The notes beneath the pieces are model-generated. The model was not told the origin of the DNA. It did no database searches and saw only the letters and a program-made list of their open reading frames with translations. DNA of 8,560 nucleotides from Thermoguttaceae bacterium (GTDB taxonomy: Bacteria > Planctomycetota > Planctomycetia > Pirellulales > Thermoguttaceae), in the NCBI GenBank assembly GCA_024653385.1, contig JANLFZ010000041.1, positions 8,432-16,991 on the forward strand. The letters are read 5' to 3'. Below, piece after piece: positions 1 to 6,991 of this stretch. The translations under genes were made by a program, and so were the position numbers. Positions within the stretch are counted from its first letter, which is position 1. Each line of letters begins with the position of its first letter.

Positions 1-521
1 TGCACGAAAGCCCGCAACTCGACGTCCTCGCCCTCGTCGGTCTTGCCGGTGTCGTCGTAGTCGGGATTGCGCTCCCACCAGTCGCGCCGCTTTACTGCCG
101 TGATTCGCAGGCGCTTCGGGTCGTGGAAAATGGACGACACCTTCATTTTGTCGGGCAGGACAAGCGGCAGGCTGGCGTTCAGGAGTTTTCCCAGGCGGTG
201 CTGCTTGAGCAGATTGGCCACCCAGGTTTCGTTGCGCCACTCGGCGATCGGCGACTGCGGACCCTTGTACAGGTAAACGTGCTGCTTACCCCAAGGGATC
301 ACCTCGTCGAGGTACTGCACAATGGCGGACAGCGTCAGCGAACCGTCGCCCAGCGATTCCTCGATTCGGGCCCGAAGTTGCTCTTTGGTGCCTGACTTCG
401 GTAGATCATTGCGTGAGAGGAATTCGCCAATCTGCGTCTTCTTCAGCGCCAACAGGTCCGTCACGATCAGCGCCTGCTCGTCTTCAGTGAACGCGGCTGG
501 CGCCAAGGTCTCGTTGCTCAT
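1..521 (-). CDS. Hypothetical protein with a possible N-terminal SAP-like domain, partial (3' end outside window)
   Basis: An open frame starts with ATG at 519-521 on the minus strand and stays open for 173 codons to the left edge, so the C terminus is missing. A purine-rich site (AAGGA, about 7 nt upstream of the ATG) supports the start. Residues about 22-57 (LLALKKTQIGEFLSRNDLPK, then SGTKEQLRARIEESL) have the spacing and pattern of a SAP helix-extension-helix DNA-binding motif: Leu-rich first helix, a short 'LPKSGTK' turn, then a basic second helix ending in Leu. The rest (residues 65-173) is mixed alpha/beta, soluble, Trp-rich (EWRNETW, RRDWWERN) and ends in an acidic stretch near residues 155-168. 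I see no signal peptide, membrane segment or catalytic motif and do not recognise the family. It lies 154 bp downstream of immA in the same direction, so it may be a separate unit or a read-through gene of the restriction operon. That the gene is real is fairly sure; the SAP call is tentative. Confidence 0.75.
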   Translation of the reverse strand, partial: MSNETLAPAAFTEDEQALIVTDLLALKKTQIGEFLSRNDLPKSGTKEQLRARIEESLGDGSLTLSAIVQYLDEVIPWGKQHVYLYKGPQSPIAEWRNETWVANLLKQHRLGKLLNASLPLVLPDKMKVSSIFHDPKRLRITAVKRRDWWERNPDYDDTGKTDEGEDVELRAFV

Positions 522-675
522 GGTGTATCCTTTCGTATGAGGAAGTGGGAGTAAGTTTGCCGTTTGCGTCCACAGGGCACTTTCGACGCGATATCGAGTG
601 GCGAGGTTGCCAAGACGCACCTGATTGCGTGCTCGTTCAGCTTACACTACACAGTCGGTCCAAAAAAAATCCTTC
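522..675. other. Intergenic gap between immA and the SAP-like gene
   Basis: This 154-bp stretch holds no supportable gene. On the minus strand it opens with a run of eight T (661-668 region) right after the immA stop, but the only preceding stem is about 4 bp (CCTT/AAGG), too weak for a confident intrinsic terminator. An 8-bp palindrome CGATATCG sits at 589-596. A TTGGCA hexamer (5 of 6 to the -35 consensus) lies in the minus direction, but I find no good -10 at 16-18 bp. A promoter for the downstream gene may be here but is not evident. Confidence 0.5.
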
Positions 676-1434
676 TCAGTCGAACAAGGTCGCTTCTCTC
701 TCCGGAAGCAACAGCCTCAGGTCCTCCAAACGAATCCGCATGGCTTCGGGCGAAACCTGGAATAGCTCGGCCAGCGGCCGGCTGGCATGCTCCAATAGCA
801 TCGCATCGGTCCCGTTCTCGCCCGGCTTGACGCTGCCGCGGCGCAGCACCTCGGCGGTCAGGATCGGCTGCTGGTTCGCCCGCAAGTCGCTAAGGTAAAT
901 TGGCTCCATGTTGCCTCGCCACTCGTGCCAGGCCCGCTTGACCATGTCGCGGGGCATGAGCAGGCAGGCCGCAAACCGATTTGCCTGAATCTCGACCGGG
1001 CTGCGATCGGTGGATCGGCAAACATAACCGGGCCGCTCGGCGCCATCGGGCAGTAGCGACCGTTGGCCGGCGCGGCGCTGGTAGTACTGTCGGTGTAGGC
1101 GCCAATGACCGGCCTCGTGGGCGAGCGTGAAATGATAGCGCCCGCGCTTGGCCGGGTGTTCTTCCGGGTCCAGCCCGACGTCCACGCCAACGAGCTTCTC
1201 GTCTACCCATAGCGCGCCGTGGATTTCTCCGACCTTGAACAGCTCTTGGAAGTCCTTGAATTCCACGGTCAGACGCAGATAGACCTCGACAATGTCGTCA
1301 ATCGGGATCGGCGGTGCGGTGACCACGCCGCGGCTTTTGCCGAATTCGGCCAGCAAAAGCGCGGCCTCGTCCTCGATATGCGCGGGAGGCAGGTAGGGCA
1401 CCTTCGACTTGGAATACGTTGATCGCTTTGCCAC
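676..1434 (-). CDS. ImmA/IrrE family zinc metallopeptidase
   Basis: A 252-residue protein with the hallmark of the ImmA/IrrE family: a zinc-binding HEAGH at residues 106-110 inside an amphipathic helix (HFTLAHEAGHWRLH), followed at 148-161 by EIQANRFAACLLMP, which supplies the third zinc ligand (Glu148) and the family's conserved 'AN.FA..LLMP' helix. The N-terminal part (residues 18-95) has the usual helix plus 'D..IVE...' pattern. The C-terminal part (about 217-241, SRPLAELFQVSPEAMRIRLE) looks like the small helix-turn-helix-like tail common in these proteins. The start is GTG at 1432-1434, supported by an AGGAGG at 1443-1448 with an 8-nt spacer, inside the 3' end of the preceding xre gene; the gap to the xre stop is 4 bp. 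Known members (ImmA of ICEBs1, IrrE of Deinococcus) are linked to cleavage of a neighbouring XRE repressor, so the upstream XRE protein is the likely target (inference). Cytoplasmic, no signal peptide. Confidence 0.92.
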   Translation of the reverse strand: MAKRSTYSKSKVPYLPPAHIEDEAALLLAEFGKSRGVVTAPPIPIDDIVEVYLRLTVEFKDFQELFKVGEIHGALWVDEKLVGVDVGLDPEEHPAKRGRYHFTLAHEAGHWRLHRQYYQRRAGQRSLLPDGAERPGYVCRSTDRSPVEIQANRFAACLLMPRDMVKRAWHEWRGNMEPIYLSDLRANQQPILTAEVLRRGSVKPGENGTDAMLLEHASRPLAELFQVSPEAMRIRLEDLRLLLPEREATLFD

Positions 1435-1438
1435 GGCA

Positions 1439-1798
1439 TCACCCTCCTTCTTCCTTCATCTTCCTTGCCGTCTGGCGGAGGATGCGCCACTGTTCCGCGG
1501 TCAGGCCGCTGGCTTCCCGCAGCAGTTCGGGGGCCTCGGTCGGTTGTTGCTGGATGATCTCCGGCAGGTCTTCGGGCACACGGCCTGCCATCGCGATCCA
1601 CTCGTCAGGGTTCTCGCCCAATAGTTCGGCCATCCGTTTCACGCGGTCAGCCGTCGGCGGCAGCAGTTTCCCCTGTTCGACCTGGGACAGGTAAGTCGGA
1701 CTGACGCCCACCAGCTTGGCGAACTGACGGAGACTGTACCTGCCCTCGCGCTTCTCGCGGAGGAATTGGCCGAAGTGCGTAGGTTTCTTCTTGGTCAT
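1439..1798 (-). CDS. XRE-family helix-turn-helix transcriptional regulator
   Basis: A 119-residue protein with a Cro/CI-type helix-turn-helix at about residues 9-62. It shows the typical core YSLRQFAKLVGVSPTYLSQV followed by EQGK and a closing helix (ADRVKRMAELLG). The rest is a short tail with a hydrophobic/acidic helix (residues 95-119) that may mediate dimerisation or be the site the protease acts on. The frame is open upstream to 1954, but that extension lies inside hsdS in another frame and is Cys/Arg-rich. I therefore start at ATG 1796-1798, one base after the hsdS stop (TAG-T-ATG), with an AGGGGG-type ribosome site about 9 nt upstream. It is followed within 4 bp by the ImmA-like peptidase; this pairing is a recurrent repressor/anti-repressor arrangement. 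Likely role (inference): repressor of the hsd operon acting at the repeats upstream of hsdR. Confidence 0.93.
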   Translation of the reverse strand: MTKKKPTHFGQFLREKREGRYSLRQFAKLVGVSPTYLSQVEQGKLLPPTADRVKRMAELLGENPDEWIAMAGRVPEDLPEIIQQQPTEAPELLREASGLTAEQWRILRQTARKMKEEGG

Positions 1799-1799
1799 A

Positions 1800-2954
1800 C
1801 TACAGCGCCCCCTTGAACGCTCTGTCCAGAACAGAGGGCAGCATCGAATCAAGTTCCGTTTCCATTTCTTGTTCAACAGCGAGCATTTCGCGCACCTTGC
1901 CTTGCAGTCGGTCAAACCAGAGTTGACGCTCGAACGCAGGCACCGGGACCTCAATTCTCATCAGCTTCTCAAGCCCTAGGGTGCGGTTACGACCGGCGCC
2001 ACCTGGGGAAGCCTCCCCGATCTTCTCGAGGCCTTCCGGCGTGAGCAGATAGAAGCAGAGAAACCCCGCTGTGGCGACGCCTGGCTGCGGTACGCAGGTG
2101 ATGAAGCGGTGGGAACCGACCCGCCCTGCATCCTCCGGCTGGGCAACGGCAATCGCGCCTTCCCACGCGAAAACATTGTTAAAGACCAGGTCGCCCGGTT
2201 CAATCTGGTAGAGCTTCTTCGTTCCAACAGCGAGGAAGTCGAGCGAGGGCTTGTGGAAAGTCCCCTTTCCAAACGAGCGAATGCCCAATTCTGGATATAC
2301 GCCGCCCATACGGACATCAACGTGTCGACGCACAATTGGGGCGACCTCTGCAAGAGGCATTCGAGGTGATTCACTGGTGATGCGGTCGAAGGCACTGCGG
2401 AGCATCGCCGCAGCTTCGGTAGCAATGCCACTGTTGGCCTGTTTGGCCTCTTCGATCTTGCCTGCCACGGCATCGATTTTTGCCACGATCCGGTCCTGTT
2501 CATCCCGGCTGGGCAGGGGAATAGAAATCGCTGCAAATTTCTCCGGCTTGATACGGCTCTTACCGGTAGTGCCGCGAGAGGCATCATCGCACGCCCTCCA
2601 GAACCAACGGGTCTTCGTGATCCAATAGAACCACTGCGGCGACAGCCGATCATCTACCGGGCGGAATAGAGGAAACTCGCCCGAGCAGTAGCAGCCGGCG
2701 AGTTCTGCGGGCACGACGCTCACGCTGCCGTGGCGAGCCCAAATCTTATTGACAATTATGTCTCCTGCTTCAACACGATGAAGAAACGAATACTGAGTTA
2801 CAGCGCCGTCTAGACGTTCCCTCTCATAGGCTCCAGCACCCCAAAGGCGAACGCCGATCTGTCGATAGTTCTTCCCCGGAATCGGGGCCTCGGGACGTTC
2901 AATTGGTTTGGTGACGTCGCCGAGGAACGCTCTGGGCCAGCCGTTGTGACTCAT
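1800..2954 (-). CDS. hsdS: Type I restriction-modification system specificity subunit S
   Basis: A 384-residue HsdS, close to the usual 380-450. It has two target recognition domains, each followed by a conserved helix. TRD1 covers about residues 1-145 and ends in the 'KPEKFAAISIPLPS' element, followed by the first spacer helix (about 150-192, EQDRIVAKIDAVAGKIEEA). TRD2 covers about 198-338 and ends in 'LEKLMRIEVPVP', followed by the second helix (341-384, ending in LPSVLDRAFKGAL). HsdS reads the bipartite DNA target, one half per TRD, and the spacer helices set the gap and dock two HsdM copies. The start ATG overlaps the hsdM stop (ATGA, 4 bp), with AGGAGG and GGAGG just upstream, so translation is probably coupled. 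The two TRDs are not obvious copies of each other, so an asymmetric target is expected. The recognition sequence cannot be read from the protein by eye. Confidence 0.95.
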   Translation of the reverse strand: MSHNGWPRAFLGDVTKPIERPEAPIPGKNYRQIGVRLWGAGAYERERLDGAVTQYSFLHRVEAGDIIVNKIWARHGSVSVVPAELAGCYCSGEFPLFRPVDDRLSPQWFYWITKTRWFWRACDDASRGTTGKSRIKPEKFAAISIPLPSRDEQDRIVAKIDAVAGKIEEAKQANSGIATEAAAMLRSAFDRITSESPRMPLAEVAPIVRRHVDVRMGGVYPELGIRSFGKGTFHKPSLDFLAVGTKKLYQIEPGDLVFNNVFAWEGAIAVAQPEDAGRVGSHRFITCVPQPGVATAGFLCFYLLTPEGLEKIGEASPGGAGRNRTLGLEKLMRIEVPVPAFERQLWFDRLQGKVREMLAVEQEMETELDSMLPSVLDRAFKGAL

Positions 2955-4531
2955 CCTCCGGCCTCCTGGGAATCAACAGTGGCACCGAGGATTTCGCCGA
3001 TCTCGTCCAAAATCGCTCGCACGCGTTGGTTCTTGACGGCCATGCTGCTGGCCAATTGCTCGGGTGGTAAGTGAGTAAGGGACTCCGCGCTGTGTGGATT
3101 CTTGATGTCGAGGTTACAACCACCAGCTAGCACGTCCGCAGCGGCGACCTTCCAAGCGTGAGCGTTTGCCGGCCGACGCGAAAGCCGGAACCACTTCATG
3201 AGGTCGGCGAGTTCCTCGAATTGCAGCGGGGCGGTCTTGCTGTACTTCTTGCGCCCGTCGGGCAACGGCTGCTCGTAATACCAAATGGTCCCAGTCGGGC
3301 CGGACCGGTCGAAGAACAAGATGTTCGTGGGAATCGGTGTGTACGGCTCGAACACGCCCGGTGGCAGACGGACCACCGTATGGAGATTGAACTTCGTCAG
3401 TAGTTCCTCCTTGATACGGGCGCAAATCCCATCGCCGAACAACACGCCGTTGGGCACGACGACCGCCGCGCGGCCGGGCTTTGGCCCACGCCGCAGCTTC
3501 CGCATAATCAACTGGAGGAACAACAGCGCGGTCTCGGTGGTCCGCTTATCTTCGGGAAAGTTGTTGAGAATGCCACGTTCTTCCTCGCCGCCGAAAGGCG
3601 GGTTTGTCAGGATAATGTCCACGCGGTCGCGGTCGCCAATCTCGTGGAGTGGGAACCGTAGGCTGTTGCCCGGGTCAATCTGCGGGGCTTCGAGGCCGTG
3701 CAACAGCAGGTTCATTTGGCACAGTAGATAGGGCAGAGGCTTGGCTTCGCCGCCGAAGATCGACTGTTCCTGCAAGACCTTGCGCTGCTGGACGGTCTTG
3801 GCCTGCTTGGAAAGGTGGTTGAATGCTTCGACCAGGAACCCGCCGCTGCCGCAGGCGGGGTCCAAAACGGTCTCCCCAAGTTGCGGATCGATGGCTTCGA
3901 CCATGAAACGGACGACCGGCCGTGGCGTGTAGAACTCGCCATTCTCGCCGGCGGCGTCGCGCATTTCACGGAGCATCGACTCGTACAGGTGGCCCAGCGT
4001 GAACAACTCGTCCTGGGCCAGGAAATGGATATTGTTCACCTGATTGATGACGTCGCGGAGCAGGTAGCCCGACTGCATGCGGTTGACCACGCCGCCGAAG
4101 ACGGTGCCGATCACTTGGCGTCGGCTGCCACGGCCGTTCTGAAGGCCGCTGAGGTACTTCAGCAGGCCGAGGCCCTTTGTGCCATCGGGACGGATCGTTT
4201 CTTCATTGTTGATAAAGGCGATCAGTTCCGGGCCGGTGATCCCGTTCTCCTGCGCCGCCCAGTCGCGCCAGCGGTAAGGCGACTCGATGGCTGGGCGATA
4301 ACGCTCCCGCCGCATCTTGGCCTTCGATTCCTCGATCTGCTCCATGTCGTCGAGGAACTTCAGGAACATGACCCAGGTGAGCAGGGGCAAGCGGTCCAGG
4401 TCGGTGGACAGGCCCTTGTCCTTCCGCATGATCTTGCGGCACGACTTGATCACGTTGCCCAAGCGTTCCGCCGTCGTGGCCGGCTGCTGGGTTTTATTGG
4501 ACGATTGGGTTCTCGCTGTCTTTTTGGCCAT
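2951..4531 (-). CDS. hsdM: Type I restriction-modification system N6-adenine methyltransferase subunit M
   Basis: A 526-residue HsdM. The N-terminal helical domain (about 20-160; TAERLGNVIKSCRKIM, LTWVMFLKFLDDME) matches the HsdM_N region that contacts HsdS and DNA. The methyltransferase fold follows: GEFYTPR at 198-204, the SAM-binding motif LDPACGSGGFLVEA at 223-236, and the catalytic NPPF at 310-313, the gamma-class N6-adenine signature. Both key motifs are intact, so the enzyme should be active. With HsdS it forms M2S, which methylates adenine in both half-sites using S-adenosylmethionine and protects host DNA. The first residues (MAKKTARTQSSNKTQQ) are basic and probably disordered. It starts 9 bp after the hsdR stop with AGGAAG immediately upstream, and overlaps hsdS by 4 bp. 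Gene order R-M-S within one transcript agrees with coordinated expression. Confidence 0.97.
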   Translation of the reverse strand: MAKKTARTQSSNKTQQPATTAERLGNVIKSCRKIMRKDKGLSTDLDRLPLLTWVMFLKFLDDMEQIEESKAKMRRERYRPAIESPYRWRDWAAQENGITGPELIAFINNEETIRPDGTKGLGLLKYLSGLQNGRGSRRQVIGTVFGGVVNRMQSGYLLRDVINQVNNIHFLAQDELFTLGHLYESMLREMRDAAGENGEFYTPRPVVRFMVEAIDPQLGETVLDPACGSGGFLVEAFNHLSKQAKTVQQRKVLQEQSIFGGEAKPLPYLLCQMNLLLHGLEAPQIDPGNSLRFPLHEIGDRDRVDIILTNPPFGGEEERGILNNFPEDKRTTETALLFLQLIMRKLRRGPKPGRAAVVVPNGVLFGDGICARIKEELLTKFNLHTVVRLPPGVFEPYTPIPTNILFFDRSGPTGTIWYYEQPLPDGRKKYSKTAPLQFEELADLMKWFRLSRRPANAHAWKVAAADVLAGGCNLDIKNPHSAESLTHLPPEQLASSMAVKNQRVRAILDEIGEILGATVDSQEAGG

Positions 4532-4540
4532 GACTTCCTA

Positions 4541-6895
4541 TCATGCTGCTTGGTAAAGGATGGTCTGCAACTGTCGCACGGCCTCGACGAGCCGATCTTC
4601 ACCGCCAAACTTGACGGCGATCTCCATGACATTTCCGTGCTGGCAAATAGGCGGCAGTTCCAGCACGTCGGGGATCAGAAACTGCGCCGTGCCGTGCTCG
4701 GTGTACTTGTCCAGAAGTTCTTCGAGGATCTGCCGGGCCTCGGGGCCATACTGGTCGAAGAAGTCTCGTCGCTCCGTGCGGAGCCGCTGCGCCCGTTCCC
4801 GCCGCGTCCGCAGCGGGCCGTTGAACGCCAAGTGACAGAGCAGGTCGAGCGGATCGGCGTCCGGCTGATTGGCGGTCTCAGCAAGATGGTCGAAATCGAT
4901 GCCCCGCTCCTCGAGCCGATCGATGATGCCTCGGCGACAATCCGGGTCGGACCACTGCTCCCGGAGTTCGACCGCGTTGCGAAAGAGCGTGCGGACTTTG
5001 TCGGCCGTGTAGTCGGTGAACTGCACCACGCGCAACTGGTTGCCGTCGGGGTCGAGTTCGTAAACGAGGTGGGCGGCAATCTCGACCTGCCCGCCGTCAA
5101 AGTAGAACTTCCGCCGTGGGGCATCGTCTTCGTCCGGCGGCAACTCCTCGGGCCTCTCGTCCTCGGGCTCTGGCGTGATGACCGTTTCCTCCTCGGTCGG
5201 TTCGCCTTCCTCGTCGATGGTCTGCTCGGTCTCGATAGAAGGCTCGCCGTCGAAGTCGGGATCGGCGAACAGCCGAGTGGCGGAACCGGTGTAGTCGAGG
5301 ATGCTGAAGAACAGCTTGCCGTAGTCGTCGCGGACGCGGGTTCCGCGGCCGATGATCTGCTTGAACTCGGTCATCGAATTGATGACCCGCACCAGCACGA
5401 TGTTCTGCACGGTCGGCGCATCGACGCCCGTGGTGAGCAACTGCGACGTGGTGAGGATGACCGGGGTGCGCCGCTCCAGATCCTGAAAATTGCTCAGGTG
5501 ACCGCGGCCAACATCGCCTTCGTCGGACGTGACACGGCAGACGTAATCGGGGTGCTGCCGGACCAGGTCGGTGTTGAGATTATTCAGCGCCCGCCGCATC
5601 TCCTCGGCATGTTCCTGATCGACGCAGAACACGATGGTCTTGGCGAAACGATCGGTGCGACGGAGGAAGTCGGTCAGGTGTCGAGCGACAGCCTCAGTGC
5701 GGGCACGCAGGGCGACGATCCGCTCGAACTCGCCCGTGTGGTATTCCTCATCGGGAATCTCGCGGCCGTACCGGTCCAAGTCGCCTTGGCTGGGCCGCCA
5801 GCCGGCGGCGTCCCATGTGGTCACCACGCGGTGGACGCGGTACGGCGCCAGGAAGCCGTCGTCGATGCCCTGGCGCAGGCTGTAGGTGTAGATCGGATCG
5901 CCGAAGTAGTTGTAGGTGTCGGCGTTGTCCTGCCGGCGCGGCGTGGCCGTCATGCCGATCTGGAAGGCCGGCTCGAAGTATTCGAGGATTTCCCGCCAAT
6001 TGCTGTCGTCGCGGGCGCTGCCACGATGGCATTCGTCCACGATCACCAGGTCGAAGAAGTCCGGGGCGTATTCCCGGTAGAGGCCCGGGCGGTTTACGTC
6101 GCGGGCGATGGACTGGTAGATGGCAAAGTACATCTCCCGGCTTTTCACGGCGTGGCCGTTGGCGATTTTCCACCGGGCGTCGCCGAACGGGGCGAATATC
6201 TTGGCCATCGGGTCGTCGACTAGGATGTTCCGGTCGGCCAGGTACAGAATCCTCGGCCGGCGATACTCGCCCCCGGGATTCCATCGCGAGGACCACAGCT
6301 TCCAACAGATCTGAAACGCGACGACCGTCTTGCCGGTGCCGGTGGCCATCGTCAGCAAGATGCGCCGGCGCCCCTGGCCCACGGCCTGGATGGCGCGATT
6401 GATGGCGATCTCCTGGTAGTAACGGGGAGTCTTGCCGCTGAGGTGATAGGCCGGCGTCAACAGCCGTTCGGCCGCCTCGGGCGACAGGGATTCGTTACCG
6501 GTGAGCCGTGCCCAGAGTTCCTCCGGCGTCGGGAACGCGTCGATCTCGCGTTCCAAGCCTGTCGTGTAGTCAAACTCGATGATTCCGTGGCCGTTGGTGG
6601 CATAGGCGAACCGAAGGCCAAGAATCTCGGCGTATTCCTTGGCTTGCTGCAACCCTTCGCCGGGCGTGGCGTAGGTGGGCTTGGCCTCGACGACGGCTAT
6701 TGCCAGATCGGGCCGGAAACGGAGAATGTAGTCGGCGCGTTTGCCAGGCCGACGCCGCCCACGTCGGCCGGCGACGATGATCCGCCCATCCGTGAACGTG
6801 ACCTGCTCATTGATGCGGTGAGGCTCGTTATCCCAGCCGGCGGCTTGGAGCCGGGGGACGACGTAGCGGCGACAGGTGTCGGCTTCGTTGGGCAT
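4541..6895 (-). CDS. hsdR: Type I restriction enzyme subunit R (EcoEI-like short HsdR)
   Basis: A 784-residue HsdR of the shorter, EcoEI-like (type IB) class. Nuclease domain: Asp55 (KRADYIL) and Glu70-x-Lys72 (AVVEAK) form the PD-(D/E)xK site, with the QxxxY motif at Q84-Y88. Helicase/translocase motor: Walker A ATGTGKT at 184-190, DECH box at 287-290, TATP at 316-319, TIVFCVD at 420-426, LLTTGVDAP at 486-494 and the arginine-finger motif QIIGRGTR at 513-520. An acidic, Glu/Pro-rich linker (about 555-592) separates the motor from the C-terminal domain (about 597-784) that docks on M2S. All catalytic residues are present. The ATG at 6893-6895 agrees with the family's usual start (PNEADTCRRYV), but no good Shine-Dalgarno precedes it. 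As first gene of the operon it lies behind the control region at 6896-7107. Its role is ATP-dependent translocation and cutting of unmodified foreign DNA. Confidence 0.97.
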   Translation of the reverse strand: MPNEADTCRRYVVPRLQAAGWDNEPHRINEQVTFTDGRIIVAGRRGRRRPGKRADYILRFRPDLAIAVVEAKPTYATPGEGLQQAKEYAEILGLRFAYATNGHGIIEFDYTTGLEREIDAFPTPEELWARLTGNESLSPEAAERLLTPAYHLSGKTPRYYQEIAINRAIQAVGQGRRRILLTMATGTGKTVVAFQICWKLWSSRWNPGGEYRRPRILYLADRNILVDDPMAKIFAPFGDARWKIANGHAVKSREMYFAIYQSIARDVNRPGLYREYAPDFFDLVIVDECHRGSARDDSNWREILEYFEPAFQIGMTATPRRQDNADTYNYFGDPIYTYSLRQGIDDGFLAPYRVHRVVTTWDAAGWRPSQGDLDRYGREIPDEEYHTGEFERIVALRARTEAVARHLTDFLRRTDRFAKTIVFCVDQEHAEEMRRALNNLNTDLVRQHPDYVCRVTSDEGDVGRGHLSNFQDLERRTPVILTTSQLLTTGVDAPTVQNIVLVRVINSMTEFKQIIGRGTRVRDDYGKLFFSILDYTGSATRLFADPDFDGEPSIETEQTIDEEGEPTEEETVITPEPEDERPEELPPDEDDAPRRKFYFDGGQVEIAAHLVYELDPDGNQLRVVQFTDYTADKVRTLFRNAVELREQWSDPDCRRGIIDRLEERGIDFDHLAETANQPDADPLDLLCHLAFNGPLRTRRERAQRLRTERRDFFDQYGPEARQILEELLDKYTEHGTAQFLIPDVLELPPICQHGNVMEIAVKFGGEDRLVEAVRQLQTILYQAA

Positions 6896-6900
6896 CGTGG

Positions 6901-6913
6901 CACCCGCAGGGTG
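6901..6913 (-). promoter_or_regulatory. Small hairpin over the hsdR ribosome-binding region
   Basis: On the minus strand CACCC-TGC-GGGTG forms a 5-bp GC-rich stem with a 3-nt loop, ending only 5 nt before the hsdR ATG. The only purine-rich stretch that could act as a Shine-Dalgarno (GGGTG) is one arm of the stem. This could keep hsdR translation low. The stem is short, so chance is possible. Confidence 0.4.
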
Positions 6914-6919
6914 GGTTTA

Positions 6920-6947
6920 CGCTGGCGCCCGATCGCGGTCGCCAGCG
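6920..6947 (-). promoter_or_regulatory. Inverted repeat / RNA hairpin in the predicted hsdR leader
   Basis: A perfect 8-bp inverted repeat, CGCTGGCG at 6920-6927 and CGCCAGCG at 6940-6947, encloses 12 nt. Inside that loop three more pairs (CCG/CGG) can form after one A-G mismatch, leaving a 4-nt loop. It lies 24 nt before the hsdR ATG and downstream of the predicted promoter, so it would be part of the leader RNA. No T run follows, so it is not an ordinary terminator. It could be an RNA control element or a DNA operator. The half GCCAGCG recurs at 7023-7029. Confidence 0.55.
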
Positions 6948-6950
6948 GCG

Positions 6951-6971
6951 TTTGTGTACGCTAAACACAAA
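6951..6971. promoter_or_regulatory. Operator-like inverted repeat TTTGTGT-N7-ACACAAA
   Basis: Perfect 7-bp arms, TTTGTGT at 6951-6957 and ACACAAA at 6965-6971, are separated by 7 bp, giving a 21-bp dyad of the size bound by dimeric helix-turn-helix regulators. It sits just downstream of the predicted hsdR transcription start. A further half-site ACACAA lies at 7006-7011 over the predicted -35. The XRE protein encoded in the same operon is the obvious candidate ligand, but that is inference. Confidence 0.5.
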
Positions 6972-6972
6972 A

Positions 6973-6991
6973 CATAACCTAGATCATAACC
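6973..6991. repeat. Direct repeat CATAACC, 12 bp apart
   Basis: CATAACC occurs at 6973-6979 and again at 6985-6991, start to start 12 bp, roughly one helical turn, so a protein could contact both on one face. The right copy is also the left arm of the dyad at 6985-7002. Together the copies resemble a cluster of three half-sites around the -10. Confidence 0.45.

Noticed and set aside
655..675. Run of eight T (minus strand) after immA as an intrinsic terminator
   Set aside because: The only stem before it is about 4 bp with a long loop, too weak to call.
545..898. Open frame on the plus strand across the immA 3' end and the gap
   Set aside because: Ser/Arg-rich low-information protein, antisense to immA, typical of a shadow frame; no support for a second gene or an antitoxin there.
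1799..1954. N-terminal extension of the xre frame by 52 residues
   Set aside because: It lies inside hsdS, is Cys/Arg-rich and unlike XRE proteins; the ATG at 1796-1798 right after the hsdS stop gives a normal-length protein.
3815..6223. An 802-codon open frame on the plus strand opposite hsdR and the start of hsdM
   Set aside because: It is antisense to two genes with complete catalytic motifs, its composition (Val/Leu/Asp/Arg-rich, no motifs) is that of a mirror frame in GC-rich DNA, and it has no convincing start context.
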